Source: Enterococcus quebecensis
GTDB taxonomy: Bacteria > Bacillota > Bacilli > Lactobacillales > Enterococcaceae
DNA: 64,000 nucleotides
Assembly: GCF_001730365.1 (NCBI RefSeq)
Contig: NZ_MIKB01000001.1
Span: forward strand, 186,001 to 250,000
Direction of reading: 5' to 3'
The notes below the pieces were generated by a model, which worked only from the letters and a program-made list of their open reading frames with translations, was not told where the DNA came from and made no database searches. Made by a program: the position numbers and the translations under genes. Within the stretch, counting starts at the first letter, position 1. Each line of letters opens with the position of its first letter. Shown here piece by piece: positions 34,395 through 44,293 of the stretch.

Positions 34395-35330
34395 CTATTT
34401 TTGTTTCATCTTGCGTTTTTTTACTTCTGGAAAACTACCCGTACTTTTGAAAATCCGCTGCTCATCTTCATTAGCAAATCTCCCAAGCACTGAATGAGTT
34501 GGAATGATATTCATAAAGGCATTTTCATCTACTTCATAAACAATTTGTTCCAAATCATATAATTCATAGCGAGTAATTACCATCATAATCATCCGCCCTT
34601 CAACACCAGAATACCCTCCCATCGACGGAAGCAGTGTCATCCCACGAATCATTTGTTTTGAAATCGCCTGAGTAACGACTTCGGGTTGAACTGTCACAAT
34701 CATAGCAGTTATTTTTTGATGACTTGTATGTATCGTATCTACAACTTGTGTCATACAATAAATTGAAATAATCGTGTATAAAGCACTTTCCCAATCAAAA
34801 ACAAACCCCGCAATAACAACAATGATCCCATTTAACATAAACATATAATTACCTACGGTCTTACCCGTTGTCTTAGATAAAACCAGTGAGATGATATCCA
34901 TACCACCAGTCGTAAAACCCATTTTTAATGATAACCCTGCGCCGATACCAATCAATACACCACCCACGATTGCATTCATCAATGGATTCGTTGTCACCAC
35001 TTCAATAGGAAGTAAAATCGTAGTTAGCGAAACCCATGCCACGTTTAAAAAGCTGTAAATCGTTGACTCTTTCCCTAATTTTAAAAAACCTAAAACAAAA
35101 ATTGGAATATTTAATAGTAAAATAAAAAGACCTGTATCCATCGTAATCGACAAGTGAGTATATAGTAATGTTGCAATAACCTGCGCAACACCATTCATTC
35201 CTGCAGAAAAAACTTTTGCTGGAATCAAAAAAAAGTTTAAACTAATTGCTACTAAAATACCCGTAACAAAAATAACAGCAAACTTTTTTAGCATCTCACT
35301 TTGTTTGTATGTAATAATCCATTTGCTCAT
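34395..35330 (-). CDS. YitT-family membrane protein (DUF161 + DUF2179)
   Basis: A 311-aa protein with five or six membrane helices (~15-200; GAGLSLKMGFTTGGMDIISLVLSK is a family mark) and a C-terminal cytoplasmic DUF2179 domain (~215-290; MTLLPSMGGYSGVEGRMIMMVITRYE). YitT/YvjA-type proteins are widespread in Firmicutes; transport of an unknown small molecule is likely. ATG start five nt after AGGAGG. Single gene. Confidence 0.9.
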   Translation of the reverse strand: MSKWIITYKQSEMLKKFAVIFVTGILVAISLNFFLIPAKVFSAGMNGVAQVIATLLYTHLSITMDTGLFILLLNIPIFVLGFLKLGKESTIYSFLNVAWVSLTTILLPIEVVTTNPLMNAIVGGVLIGIGAGLSLKMGFTTGGMDIISLVLSKTTGKTVGNYMFMLNGIIVVIAGFVFDWESALYTIISIYCMTQVVDTIHTSHQKITAMIVTVQPEVVTQAISKQMIRGMTLLPSMGGYSGVEGRMIMMVITRYELYDLEQIVYEVDENAFMNIIPTHSVLGRFANEDEQRIFKSTGSFPEVKKRKMKQK

Positions 35331-35669
35331 CGGTATCCTCCTAATTTAAGAGCCTAGTTAGCTCTTTTCACTCTGTCTGAAAAATCATTATGCTTACTAT
35401 CATAAAGCCAACCTGACTTGTAAATGATAATAGATAAACTGACTCCTCAATTCTTGTTCTTTACTACCTTGAACAAAAATGCCCCGATTTAGAATAACAG
35501 TTCCCTCAAAAAAAGAAAAGAGAAATTGATTAAAATGAGGATTATTTTAGCTTATTTCCGTCTACTTTTCCTTCACAATAAGCTTTGTCAGGAAAAACGA
35601 CTTTTTCACTTGTTTCTTACCTATTTAATGGTACTATAAAAGTACGAAATAGCGGGAGGAGATTATCAA
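35331..35669. other. Divergent promoter region yitT-like/yajQ
   Basis: About 339 nt between divergent genes. A TATAAA with an adjacent GTAC palindrome near 35,628-35,645 probably belongs to the yajQ promoter. No gene seen. Confidence 0.4.
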
Positions 35670-36164
35670 ATGGCAGCAAAAGAAGCAAGCTTTGATGTAA
35701 CATCTGAAATGAACATGGAAGAAGTAAAAAATTCGATTCAGATTGCGTTGAAAGAAATCAAAAATCGTTTTGACTTTAAAGGATCGATTGCTGATATTAA
35801 GTTAGAAAATGACAAACTTGTAGTCGTTGCAGAGGACGACTACAAAATAGAACAAGTTAAAGATGTCTTATTCAGTAAACTGGTTAAACGTGGAGTACCT
35901 ATCAAAAATATCCACTTCTCAGCAAGTGAAAAAGCACTTGGTGGTTCTGCCCGTCAATATGGCGACTTGATTAGTGGAATCGACAAAGACAATGCAAAGA
36001 AAATCAACGTTGCTATTAAGAATTCCGGCATTAAAGTGAAATCACAAATTCAAGAAGACAAAATCAGAGTAACTGGAAAAAGTCGGGATGATTTACAAAA
36101 AGTGATTACTTTGCTTAGAAACTTAGAGTTACCAGTAGAATTACAATTTACAAATTATCGCTAA
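35670..36164 (+). CDS. yajQ: YajQ-family nucleotide-binding protein (DUF520)
   Basis: A 164-aa protein with the two-domain ferredoxin-like YajQ fold; MAAKEASFDVTSEMNMEEVKN, NRFDFKGS and KVKSQIQEDKIRVTGKSRDDLQ are typical. In Xanthomonas a homologue binds cyclic di-GMP; other members bind nucleotides or RNA, and the role in Firmicutes is unclear. GGGAGGAG precedes the ATG. Stand-alone gene ending at a hairpin shared with the asparaginase gene. Confidence 0.94.
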   Translation: MAAKEASFDVTSEMNMEEVKNSIQIALKEIKNRFDFKGSIADIKLENDKLVVVAEDDYKIEQVKDVLFSKLVKRGVPIKNIHFSASEKALGGSARQYGDLISGIDKDNAKKINVAIKNSGIKVKSQIQEDKIRVTGKSRDDLQKVITLLRNLELPVELQFTNYR

Positions 36165-36179
36165 AATAAAGTCGAAATA

Positions 36180-36220
36180 AGAAACATCAGTTTGTTAAAA
36201 AAACTCTGATGTTTCTTTTC
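36180..36220. terminator. Bidirectional terminator between yajQ and asparaginase
   Basis: Stem AGAAACATCAG (36180-36190) with CTGATGTTTCT (36206-36216); T-run after it on the plus strand. Confidence 0.87.
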
Positions 36221-36228
36221 TACTTTAT

Positions 36229-37194
36229 CTATTCACTCAAAAAATCAGCCAATTCTTGGGATTTTTTTCCACTATTTAATCCTACAATTAAGCGAATCCG
36301 AGCTTTCGGTCCGTTTAAACCTCTAGAAAAAATAATGCCCATTTTCTTTAAATTAACACCGCCGCCTTCATAATCATAAATATCTTCAGCGATACCGTTA
36401 GAACAGCGAGAAACTAGAACAATTGGAATGTTTCTAGCTAAAAGTTTCTCTATTGCAGGGAGTGTTTCTGGTGGAAGATTTCCTGCTCCTAACGCTTCAA
36501 TCACGATACCTTGGGTTTGGTTATTATCTACTAAATCAAATAAACTACCATCCATACCGGCATAGGCTTTAATCACATAAACTTCTCCCCCAACCGTTTG
36601 GATATCACATACTTCCTGAGAACACACTTCACTAGCAAAAAAAGTCCGTTCTTTTGCAATCATCCCAATAGGGCCAAAGGTCGGTGTACGAAATGTTGCA
36701 ACGTTCGTTGTGTGGGTTTTAGTTACATAACGAGCCGTATGAATTTCATCGTTCATCACAACGAGTACACCTTTACCGTAAGATTCATCTGAGCATGCTG
36801 TCCAAACTGCACTTATAAAATTATATAACCCATCTGTTCCAATTTCATTACTTGAACGCATCGCACCTGTTAGAACTACAGGGATTTTATTTTCCAACGT
36901 AATATCTAAAAAGTACGCCGTTTCTTCCAGTGTATCTGTTCCATGAGTAATCACTACACCATCAATATTTTCAGAATATGCTTTTTGGATACGTTGTTTT
37001 AACTCTAGCATCCGTTCCAAAGTCATATGAGGGGAAGGAATATTAAAAATTGCCTCTACGATTAAATTTACTTTTCCTGCTAACAATTCTTCTTGGTTCA
37101 GTAAAGGATTCATTTGGTTTGTCGTGACATTTCCATCTACCTCTTTAGACATCGAAATAGTACCGCCAGTATGTAAAACTAATATAGTTTTCAT
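36229..37194 (-). CDS. ansA: L-asparaginase, type I-like
   Basis: A 321-aa asparaginase that hydrolyses asparagine to aspartate and ammonia. Both catalytic Thr motifs are present: HTGGTISM at residues 7-14 and THGTDTLEETAYFL (~83-96). The later Lys/Asp network (LTGAMRSSNEIGTDG) is intact. No signal peptide, so it is probably the cytoplasmic form. ATG start. It is a single gene, separated by a terminator from the helicase gene upstream. Confidence 0.94.
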   Translation of the reverse strand: MKTILVLHTGGTISMSKEVDGNVTTNQMNPLLNQEELLAGKVNLIVEAIFNIPSPHMTLERMLELKQRIQKAYSENIDGVVITHGTDTLEETAYFLDITLENKIPVVLTGAMRSSNEIGTDGLYNFISAVWTACSDESYGKGVLVVMNDEIHTARYVTKTHTTNVATFRTPTFGPIGMIAKERTFFASEVCSQEVCDIQTVGGEVYVIKAYAGMDGSLFDLVDNNQTQGIVIEALGAGNLPPETLPAIEKLLARNIPIVLVSRCSNGIAEDIYDYEGGGVNLKKMGIIFSRGLNGPKARIRLIVGLNSGKKSQELADFLSE

Positions 37195-37244
37195 TTTTAG
37201 TCTCCTTATTGTTTTTTTATTTAGATAAGTCAGTGAACGTTCTA

Positions 37245-37285
37245 CTTAAAAAAGAGCCGAATATCTGATGATCGGCTTTTTCAAG
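37245..37285 (-). terminator. Terminator of the nuclease-helicase gene
   Basis: AAAAAGAGCCGA (37249-37260) with TCGGCTTTTT (37272-37281); 6 GC-containing pairs plus A/T pairs and a U-tail on the minus strand. Confidence 0.75.
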
Positions 37286-37378
37286 TAATTATGATGACAC
37301 TTTTTGAAAGATTAACGCTAATTTTTAAAAATCAATTTCGTCTTTTCTTATAATCTTTTTTTAGTATACCAGTTAGAG

Positions 37379-39760
37379 CTACTTTTTTCTATCGTCGATT
37401 GATTGGTTTAACTGCCAAAATTGATGCAGAAGTTGCTTCGTTCCGTCAGGTGAAAACGCAGTTTGTACTCCATTCCAATGAGCTGGAAAGAAACGTTGAA
37501 CAGCATTGGTTGTAAAGCGCTGATCTAAAAGAAGAACAATCCCTTTATCATCCGTATCTCTGATGACTCTTCCTGCCGCTTGCAAAACCTTATTCATTCC
37601 AGGTATTTGATAAGCAAATTGAAATCCTTGATTTTTTTTCTGATCGTAATAATCTTTGATTAGTTCTTGCTCATGATTGATTTGAGGTAACCCAACACCA
37701 ACAATTGCAGTGCCAATCAATCTTGTACCTTTTAAATCAATACCTTCAGAAAAAATACCCCCTAAGACACAAAAACCAACTAATGTTTCTTTTGGTTCTG
37801 AAATAAACTCCGCTAAAAAAGCTTCTCGTTCAGCTTCGTTCATCGATGTTTCTTGAATCTTCGTTTTTATCACGGGATTTTTATGTCGGAATAAATCATA
37901 AACGATATCCATATATGAATAAGATGGAAAAAACACAAAATAATTACCTTTTTTGTGTTGGACCATATTGGTTAAACTTTCAACTATTTTTCCATAACTA
38001 CTTTCACGTTCTTTATACGTTGTTTGAATATAATTTTCGATTACTAATAATTGGTTTTCTTTCGGAAAGGGACTGGGAATTCTATATCGTAAACTCTGAA
38101 CACCACCACCTAGAATTTCTTGATAGTAATCCAGTGGTGTTAAACTTGCAGAAAATAAGATACTTGCTTTACCTTTTTCTAATTTTTGTTGTAATAGAAA
38201 TGATGGATCAATACAAAATTGCTTAACAACAATATCATAGTTTTGACAGTTTACATAGGTGCAATAATGGGTATCATATCCTTCACTGATTTTAGTGTAA
38301 TTCAACAAGTCAAAATAAACACTTAACACTTGATTTAGTTCAGTAAAATCTTGATTTTCTGGCAACCATTCTTTGATTTTTTCAGAGAGAGAGTACACTG
38401 ATTTGACAAGGGAGTCGAGGGGCTCGCTTTGCTGTATAAATTCTCTTTCCTCCTCATCACAAACAAGCTTAATCTTATCTAACTCTTCTTCAACTTTATC
38501 AATTCCTTGAATCAATTTTTTCTGTTTCTTATCAAGAACCTCTTTTAGAACAATTAGTTTATTTTTGGATAAAACTGCCGAGTACATCTCTCTCGAGCGA
38601 TTCACTAAATTATGAACCTCGTCCACCAAAAAGATATTTTCTTTTTCCTCTGTTTGCTCATCAAAAAATCGCCTTAAGTACACAACTGGATCAAATAAAT
38701 AATTATAATCGCAAATGACTAAATCACACCATAGGCTAACATCCAAAGATAATTCAAAAGGACATAATGTATGTTTACGTGCATATGATTCAATCACTTC
38801 ACGAGTAAATTGATTTTCATTATTTAATAAATCCCATAAGCCTTCATTTAAACGATCATAATAACCATTTGCAAATATACATGCCTCTGGAGTGCAGTTT
38901 CGTTCTGTTAAAAAACAAATTTTATCTTTAGCAGTTAAAGTAACACTCTTAAGTTCCAGATTTTTTCGTTTCATTGCCTCCACAGCATCTTCCGCTACTT
39001 GCCTGGTGATAGTTTTGGCTGTTAAATAAAAAATTCTTTCTGCCTGTTCTTCACCAATTGCTTTTAATGTTGGAAACAGGGTAGAGATCGTTTTACCTGT
39101 TCCAGTCGGCGCTTCAACAAAGAGTTTTTGATCACTTAAAATCGTTTTATAAACTGCTGTCGCCAATTCTCTTTGACCTGCTCGAAAGTCTCCGTAAGGG
39201 AATGTAAGTTGTTTTAATGATTGGTTGCGGGTTATACGCCAATTTGCTTTAAAAATCAGCCATTGTTCATATTTTTGTGTTAAGTCATTAAAAAAATCTT
39301 TTAGTTCCTCTCTCGTAAATTCTTTTTGTTGACGAGTGATTTCGTTGGTTGTTGTTTGATAATAGGTCAACTGTAAAGTAATTTTTTCTAAGTTTTCCTG
39401 CTGGCAATAGATGTGTCCATAACACATCACTTGATACCAATACATATCTAGTTGTTCTTCTAACAACTCTGAAAATGCTGGTTCTGATGTTTTGATTTCA
39501 TCGATGACTGTCCGTTTGTTTTCATCAATAAAAATACCGTCAGCACGGCCTTCAATTATGTAGTTTTGTTGGTTTAACTCTATGTCTATTGCTAGTTTGA
39601 TTTCCTTTTTGTACTCTTCACCAGCTACTTTTTGAAGCTTACGATGAATTTTCGCTCCCTCTAAAGCTGTATGTTCACTGGTGTGCCTAGTATCAATACT
39701 GCCTCGGCGTAAAATAAACTCCACTAACCTACGAACTGCGATTCTTTGAGTATTCTGCAT
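37379..39760 (-). CDS. PD-(D/E)XK nuclease-like domain fused to a Rad3/XPD-type Fe-S helicase
   Basis: A 793-aa protein. Residues ~1-115 look like a RecB/Cas4-type nuclease: IIEGRADGIF (Asp74), VIDEIKTSEP (Asp87/Glu88...Lys90) and the following EQLDMYWYQVMCY, similar to the QxxxY motif. From ~185 onwards it is an SF2 DinG/XPD helicase with P-loop EAPTGTGKT (~216-224), four Cys suitable for a 4Fe-4S cluster (in KICFLTERNCTPEACIF and TLCPFE), DEAH-type LVDEVHN and a C-terminal QAAGRVIRD motif. Probable DNA repair or structure processing. ATG 39758-39760 is preceded by AGGTGGG; a GTG four codons earlier is inside the ribosome site. Confidence 0.88.
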   Translation of the reverse strand: MQNTQRIAVRRLVEFILRRGSIDTRHTSEHTALEGAKIHRKLQKVAGEEYKKEIKLAIDIELNQQNYIIEGRADGIFIDENKRTVIDEIKTSEPAFSELLEEQLDMYWYQVMCYGHIYCQQENLEKITLQLTYYQTTTNEITRQQKEFTREELKDFFNDLTQKYEQWLIFKANWRITRNQSLKQLTFPYGDFRAGQRELATAVYKTILSDQKLFVEAPTGTGKTISTLFPTLKAIGEEQAERIFYLTAKTITRQVAEDAVEAMKRKNLELKSVTLTAKDKICFLTERNCTPEACIFANGYYDRLNEGLWDLLNNENQFTREVIESYARKHTLCPFELSLDVSLWCDLVICDYNYLFDPVVYLRRFFDEQTEEKENIFLVDEVHNLVNRSREMYSAVLSKNKLIVLKEVLDKKQKKLIQGIDKVEEELDKIKLVCDEEEREFIQQSEPLDSLVKSVYSLSEKIKEWLPENQDFTELNQVLSVYFDLLNYTKISEGYDTHYCTYVNCQNYDIVVKQFCIDPSFLLQQKLEKGKASILFSASLTPLDYYQEILGGGVQSLRYRIPSPFPKENQLLVIENYIQTTYKERESSYGKIVESLTNMVQHKKGNYFVFFPSYSYMDIVYDLFRHKNPVIKTKIQETSMNEAEREAFLAEFISEPKETLVGFCVLGGIFSEGIDLKGTRLIGTAIVGVGLPQINHEQELIKDYYDQKKNQGFQFAYQIPGMNKVLQAAGRVIRDTDDKGIVLLLDQRFTTNAVQRFFPAHWNGVQTAFSPDGTKQLLHQFWQLNQSIDDRKK

Positions 39761-39836
39761 GTTCAATCCCACCTGTCATTTACTTATTATAGAACATACA
39801 TTCGTAAATTAAAAGAGGCGAGAATTAAAAATAGGA

Positions 39837-39873
39837 AAATCTAAATGAGGTTTTCTTTGTCTCATTTAGATTT
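39837..39873 (-). terminator. Terminator of argJ
   Basis: Perfect 13-bp stem AAATCTAAATGAG (39837-39849) with CTCATTTAGATTT (39861-39873); U-rich tail on the minus strand. Confidence 0.88.
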
Positions 39874-39933
39874 TAGCTTTTTATGAAAAGTTAGATAGTA
39901 AAGCTCACTCTGCTGACCTTTTGTTTTTCACCA

Positions 39934-41091
39934 TTACGTTGAATAGTCACTATTTATTTTGACATACTCATAACTCAAATCACAACCAATCACCTGAAAA
40001 CTTTCTAATCCTTGGTGAAGGTCTACGGTTATATAAATATCTTCATTTTTTTCGATGTACATTGCGATCTTACTGCTATTTTGTTTTTCTTCTCGATTTT
40101 TTGAAAAAATAAGATATTCGCCGTAATAGATATCTACTTTATTTTGGTTAAATATTAATCCTTCTGTTTTACCAAGGGCCATTGCGATACGCCCCCAATT
40201 AGGATCATGTCCAAATAATGCAGTCTTTACTAAAGGCGAGTTAATAATTGATTTGCCAGCTCTTTTTGCTTGCTCCTGACTTTCAGCATTTTTAACAGTG
40301 ACAAACATTGTTTTTGTTGCGCCTTCTGCATCTTTGATAACGTCTAATGCTAATTCTTTACAAATTTGATTCAGCGATTCTTGTAACTCTTCTTGTTTAA
40401 ATTCATGATGTCCACTAGCTAATAAAGCTACTGTATCACTTGTGCTAGTATCTGAGTCAATACTCATTGTATTAAATGATTGATCCACTGCTATTTTCAG
40501 CATAGGGTAAATCGCTTGTTTACTTATTTTAGCATCCGTTAAGATATATGCTAACATCGTCGCCATATTTGGCTCAATCATACCAGAACCTTTGACAATT
40601 CCTAAAATTTTTACATCTCCGATTTTTAAACTACGTACTTTGATTCGTTGATCCGTTGTTAAGATAGCATGGGCAAAATTTTCATAATTGACTTCTAATT
40701 CAAGAGGATGATTCTCAAAAAAACCTTCTATAATCTCAATTGGTAGCTGAGGTCCGATTAGACCTGTAGATGAAGGTAAGATATTTTCTTTTTCAATCTT
40801 TAGTTTGTTGGATATTTTCTTTAATATCTTATATTCATTTTCTCTGCCGGTTTTTCCTGTTGCAACATTCGCTATACCACTAGTCACAACAATAGCTTGT
40901 AACTCGTTATTTTTAATATGCTCTTTTCCGATTGGAATGCATTCTCCACAAAATGCATTCTTTGTAAATACTGCTGCAGCGTGACATACTTTGTCAGCTA
41001 TGATCAACCCGAAATCTTTTTTTCTTTTTTTTATTCCAACATGTGTCCCATAAAATTTAAATCCCTCAGGTACTTCTTCATACTCTTTCAT
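39934..41091 (-). CDS. argJ: ArgJ-type glutamate N-acetyltransferase, without other arg genes nearby
   Basis: A 385-aa ornithine/glutamate acetyltransferase family protein. The autocleavage motif GSGMIEPNMATML (~168-180) has the nucleophilic Thr178, giving alpha and beta chains. Other marks are TSGIANVATGKTG, PSSTGLIG and GHDPNWGRIAMALG. Family enzymes move an acetyl group between ornithine and glutamate in arginine synthesis. No argC, argB, argD or argF gene is nearby. Coding sequence is very AT/Lys-rich relative to its neighbours. Weak ribosome site GGGATGG. A role other than arginine synthesis, or partnership with genes elsewhere, is possible. Confidence 0.9.
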   Translation of the reverse strand: MKEYEEVPEGFKFYGTHVGIKKRKKDFGLIIADKVCHAAAVFTKNAFCGECIPIGKEHIKNNELQAIVVTSGIANVATGKTGRENEYKILKKISNKLKIEKENILPSSTGLIGPQLPIEIIEGFFENHPLELEVNYENFAHAILTTDQRIKVRSLKIGDVKILGIVKGSGMIEPNMATMLAYILTDAKISKQAIYPMLKIAVDQSFNTMSIDSDTSTSDTVALLASGHHEFKQEELQESLNQICKELALDVIKDAEGATKTMFVTVKNAESQEQAKRAGKSIINSPLVKTALFGHDPNWGRIAMALGKTEGLIFNQNKVDIYYGEYLIFSKNREEKQNSSKIAMYIEKNEDIYITVDLHQGLESFQVIGCDLSYEYVKINSDYST

Positions 41092-41250
41092 CGTTCACAC
41101 CATCCCGTATTAGTAATCATATATAATTCTCTAATTTCATAAAAGTATAAATCAAAGCCCAAAGATAGTCAATGAATTTTTAATCATTCCCAAAACTTGA
41201 AATGAATTTTAATTCACATTAAACTGTATATTACGTATAAGAAAACAAAA

Positions 41251-41281
41251 AAACAGTACTCAGATTTCTCTGAATACTGTT
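41251..41281 (-). terminator. Terminator of the BI-1 gene
   Basis: AACAGTACTCAG (41251-41262) with CTGAATACTGTT (41270-41281), one mismatch, with a U-run on the minus strand. Confidence 0.85.
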
Positions 41282-41298
41282 CATGAAATATTTTTTTA

Positions 41299-41979
41299 TT
41301 AATTATTTTTACCAAAAATACGTAAAAATGCTAAGAATAAGTTGATAAAATCAAGATATAGTTGTAAAGCAAAGAATACTGCAATACCTGTTCCTGCTTG
41401 CCCACCTGTTTGATTGTATACTTGACGAATTCTTTGGTTATCGTAAGCTGTAATCCCAGCAAAAATCAACACCATCAAAATTGAAATGAAAAATGATACA
41501 GCGCTACTTTTCAAGAAAAAGAAGTTAATGACCATCGCAATAATAATTCCAATCAATGCGCTATAAGCTGCATGACCCATTGCTGATAGATCTTTTTTCG
41601 TAAACATTCCGACTAATGACATCGCTCCAAAAGTCGCAGCTGCACTTACAAATGCACTGACCACTGTTGCCTGAGCGTACATTAGCAAAGTCGCAGAAAT
41701 CGTCACACCATTTATAATGGAATATGCTACAAAACCGCTGATTGCTAAAGTTGGATTTTTTTGTGCTTTGAATCCTAAAAATAGTACCAGTCCAATTTCA
41801 ACTAGCCATAAACCGAAAAATAAACCGGGTGATTTAATTAGTGCGATTAAGACACCTGGAAAAACAGTCAAAATCAGATAGGATACTAACGCACTTACTC
41901 CAATTCCCATCGCCAAAAATGCATAGATTTTTGAATAAAATTTGTTTATTCCGGCATTTACTACTGCTCCGTTATTCAT
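41299..41979 (-). CDS. Bax inhibitor-1/YccA-family membrane protein
   Basis: A 226-aa protein with seven hydrophobic segments and a short charged N-terminus; FYSKIYAFLAMGIGVSALVSY and LMVLIFAGITAYDNQRIRQVY (the Asp of the BI-1 pH sensor region) are typical. The family includes pH-sensitive calcium leak channels; the bacterial role is uncertain. AGAGGG lies inside the previous gene, and the start overlaps that gene's stop by 8 nt, so translation is coupled to the MaoC-like gene. Confidence 0.93.
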   Translation of the reverse strand: MNNGAVVNAGINKFYSKIYAFLAMGIGVSALVSYLILTVFPGVLIALIKSPGLFFGLWLVEIGLVLFLGFKAQKNPTLAISGFVAYSIINGVTISATLLMYAQATVVSAFVSAAATFGAMSLVGMFTKKDLSAMGHAAYSALIGIIIAMVINFFFLKSSAVSFFISILMVLIFAGITAYDNQRIRQVYNQTGGQAGTGIAVFFALQLYLDFINLFLAFLRIFGKNN

Positions 41980-42454
41980 TTATTTTTCCCTCTTTCTCTT
42001 CTAATTCTGCTAATGTGACTTGTGGCGGTTGAACCATCACGACTGCATCAAGTACTCGAGCTTCTTCCTCGTTGACAGCTTCAATTGAAATCGTCACAAC
42101 ATCTTTCATTTTATCCACTTTGATCACTTCAAATTGAAACGTGAGTGTTTCGTAGTGAAAAACTGGTTCAACAAAGTTCACCGAAAAATTGACTACATGA
42201 GAGCCAGGTCCTGGTAAATGCTTTGAAATTGCACTAGTAATGATTCCCATCAGCATAATTGATGGTACGATTGGTTTGCCATATTCCGTTTTTTGGGCAT
42301 AATCATGTTGGATATATAAAGGATTGGCATCGTTGGTTAAGCCCAAATAAAGAAGTAAATCTTTATCTTCGATCGACTCAGTTAAAGACAGCGAATCGCC
42401 TTCCTCAATATCTTCGATGGTTTTGCCTAATTTTCTCGGTTTTCCGATATTCAA
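41972..42454 (-). CDS. MaoC-like hot-dog dehydratase/hydratase
   Basis: A 160-aa hot-dog-fold protein of the MaoC type. LTNDANPLYIQHDYAQKTEYGKPIVPSIMLMGI carries the Asp and His positions of the R-specific enoyl hydratase motif (LxxDxNPxH-like; here the His is shifted, NPLYIQHD). It may act on an acyl-CoA or acyl-ACP substrate. The start is TTG (42452-42454) with GGAGG nine nt upstream. It overlaps the BI-1 gene by 8 nt. A terminator separates it from murC. Confidence 0.82.
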   Translation of the reverse strand: MNIGKPRKLGKTIEDIEEGDSLSLTESIEDKDLLLYLGLTNDANPLYIQHDYAQKTEYGKPIVPSIMLMGIITSAISKHLPGPGSHVVNFSVNFVEPVFHYETLTFQFEVIKVDKMKDVVTISIEAVNEEEARVLDAVVMVQPPQVTLAELEEKEGKINE

Positions 42455-42514
42455 ATTAGTACACCTCCACTAATGATAAGATAATTGTACCAAAATGACA
42501 ATAAAAGGCAAGTT

Positions 42515-42552
42515 AAAAAGAAGCCTTAAGCAAACTGTTAAGACTTCTTTTT
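42515..42552 (-). terminator. Terminator of murC
   Basis: AAAAAGAAGCCTTAA (42515-42529) with TTAAGACTTCTTTTT (42538-42552), one G-U pair, U-run at the end on the minus strand. Confidence 0.88.
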
Positions 42553-42588
42553 GGAAAAATTATATATTTTTAGCGTTATATGCTCTTT

Positions 42589-43926
42589 TTATAGAACATT
42601 TCTAGTTGTATTACTCAATAATGTCTCATAAGCTTGTTCGAACTTTTGAACATCTCCTGCGCCCATAAAAACAATTACAGCATTCTCGTGATCTAAGAGA
42701 GGCGAAACATTATCCTCTTTAATCACTTGTCCGCCTTTTTCGATTTTATTGCCAAGATCTTCGATTTTTACATCACCTTGTTTTTCTCTAGCAGAACCAA
42801 AAATATCACAAAGGTAAACTTGATCTGCTAAATCTAAAGCTTCAGCAAATTCATCCATCAGCGCAATTGTGCGTGTAAATGTATGAGGTTGGAAAACAGC
42901 AATAATTTCTTTGTCTGGGTATTTTTGACGAGCACCATCAATCGTTGCGATGATTTCAGTTGGATGATGTGCGTAATCATCTACAATAATCATATCAGAA
43001 ACTTTTTTCTCTGTGAAACGGCGTTTTACCCCTTCGAAGGTTAACATCTCTTCAGTTACTTTTTCCATGTCTAAATCTTCAAAGTAAGCTACAGCAATCA
43101 CACCTAATGCATTCATGATATTATGCTGGCCAAAAGCAGGTAACACAAAGTGGCCAACAAATTTCTCATCGTGATAAACATCAAATGAAGAGCCTTGCGT
43201 TGTCCGTTCGATATTTTTAGCTTGAATATCATCATCATCTGCTAATCCATAATAATAAACTGGAACATCAGACTTTAATTGACGTAAGTATTTATCATCA
43301 CCGTAGGCAAAAATACCTTTTTTCACTTGATTAGCCATTGTTTGGAAGGCTGAGAAGACGTCTTCAATACTCTTATAATAATCTGGATGATCAAAATCAA
43401 TATTCGTCATGATTGCATAGTCTGGAGAATAAGCAAGAAAATGACGACGATATTCACACGCTTCAAAAGCAAAAAACTCAGCTTTCGGATCACCATGCCC
43501 TGTCCCATCACCAATCAAATAGCTCGTTGGTGCAATTCCAGTCAATACGTGAGATAGTAAACCTGTTGTGCTCGTTTTCCCATGAGAACCTGTTACTGCA
43601 ACACTTGTATACGGCTCAATAAAACGTCCAATAAAATCATGATAACGAATGACTTCTGCACCTAATTCTTTGGCGCGTACTAGTTCTTCATGTGTATCAG
43701 GAAATGCATTTCCTGCTATAACGATCATTTCTTTTGAGATATTTTCTTTATTAAAAGGTAAAATAGTAATACCAGCTTTTTCTAAATCACGTTGTGTAAA
43801 GAAATATTCTTCGACATCAGAACCTTGTACATTTAATCCTTTTTCAAATAATACAAGTGCTAACGAACTCATCCCAGAACCTTTAATTCCCACAAAATGA
43901 TACAATACGTTTTCTGTTTTTTCCAT
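42589..43926 (-). CDS. murC: UDP-N-acetylmuramate--L-alanine ligase
   Basis: A 445-aa Mur ligase that adds L-Ala to UDP-MurNAc in peptidoglycan synthesis. Rossmann start [20 protein letters not shown] loop [14 protein letters not shown] (~108-121), [20 protein letters not shown] and [10 protein letters not shown] are all present, so it is complete. ATG start. A terminator follows. It stands alone, outside a dcw cluster, as usual in enterococci. Confidence 0.96.
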   Translation of the reverse strand: MEKTENVLYHFVGIKGSGMSSLALVLFEKGLNVQGSDVEEYFFTQRDLEKAGITILPFNKENISKEMIVIAGNAFPDTHEELVRAKELGAEVIRYHDFIGRFIEPYTSVAVTGSHGKTSTTGLLSHVLTGIAPTSYLIGDGTGHGDPKAEFFAFEACEYRRHFLAYSPDYAIMTNIDFDHPDYYKSIEDVFSAFQTMANQVKKGIFAYGDDKYLRQLKSDVPVYYYGLADDDDIQAKNIERTTQGSSFDVYHDEKFVGHFVLPAFGQHNIMNALGVIAVAYFEDLDMEKVTEEMLTFEGVKRRFTEKKVSDMIIVDDYAHHPTEIIATIDGARQKYPDKEIIAVFQPHTFTRTIALMDEFAEALDLADQVYLCDIFGSAREKQGDVKIEDLGNKIEKGGQVIKEDNVSPLLDHENAVIVFMGAGDVQKFEQAYETLLSNTTRNVL

Positions 43927-44293
43927 GATAATCCTCTTCTCTTACTGGCTATATGTAAAAAATAAATTTGTCATTTTTGTAAAATTGTACGTTCTCCATT
44001 ATCGTATAAATCAAAAAAATAATCAACCCAAAACAGCTAGATAATTACATAAGAAATAGAACGCTATAATTTAGATATCAGTCATAAGAGGCATAGATAG
44101 CTGACCTGAAAAATGCTTACTTACTTAAATAGTCGTATTGTTGTAATTTCCGGCCTTATTGTTGATTTATTCAATTTTTTATTACTTGTAAAAAACTCAT
44201 TAGCCATTAGTTTTCATAATTAATCCCCTAAACCAAAAAAAATTTTAGCTTAGGGGAAATTTAAAAACAAATTCAATCTTTCATTTTTAATAA
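43927..44293. other. Intergenic region upstream of murC
   Basis: About 367 nt without a gene. It contains a short hairpin, TCCCCTAA/TTAGGGGA (about 44222-44260), after the stop of the 773-aa WxL gene, which may be its weak terminator, and presumably the murC promoter. Confidence 0.4.

Noticed and set aside
37379-39760. Cas4 or other CRISPR-associated nuclease
   Set aside because: The N-terminal domain lacks the Cas4 cysteine cluster arrangement and there are no cas genes nearby.
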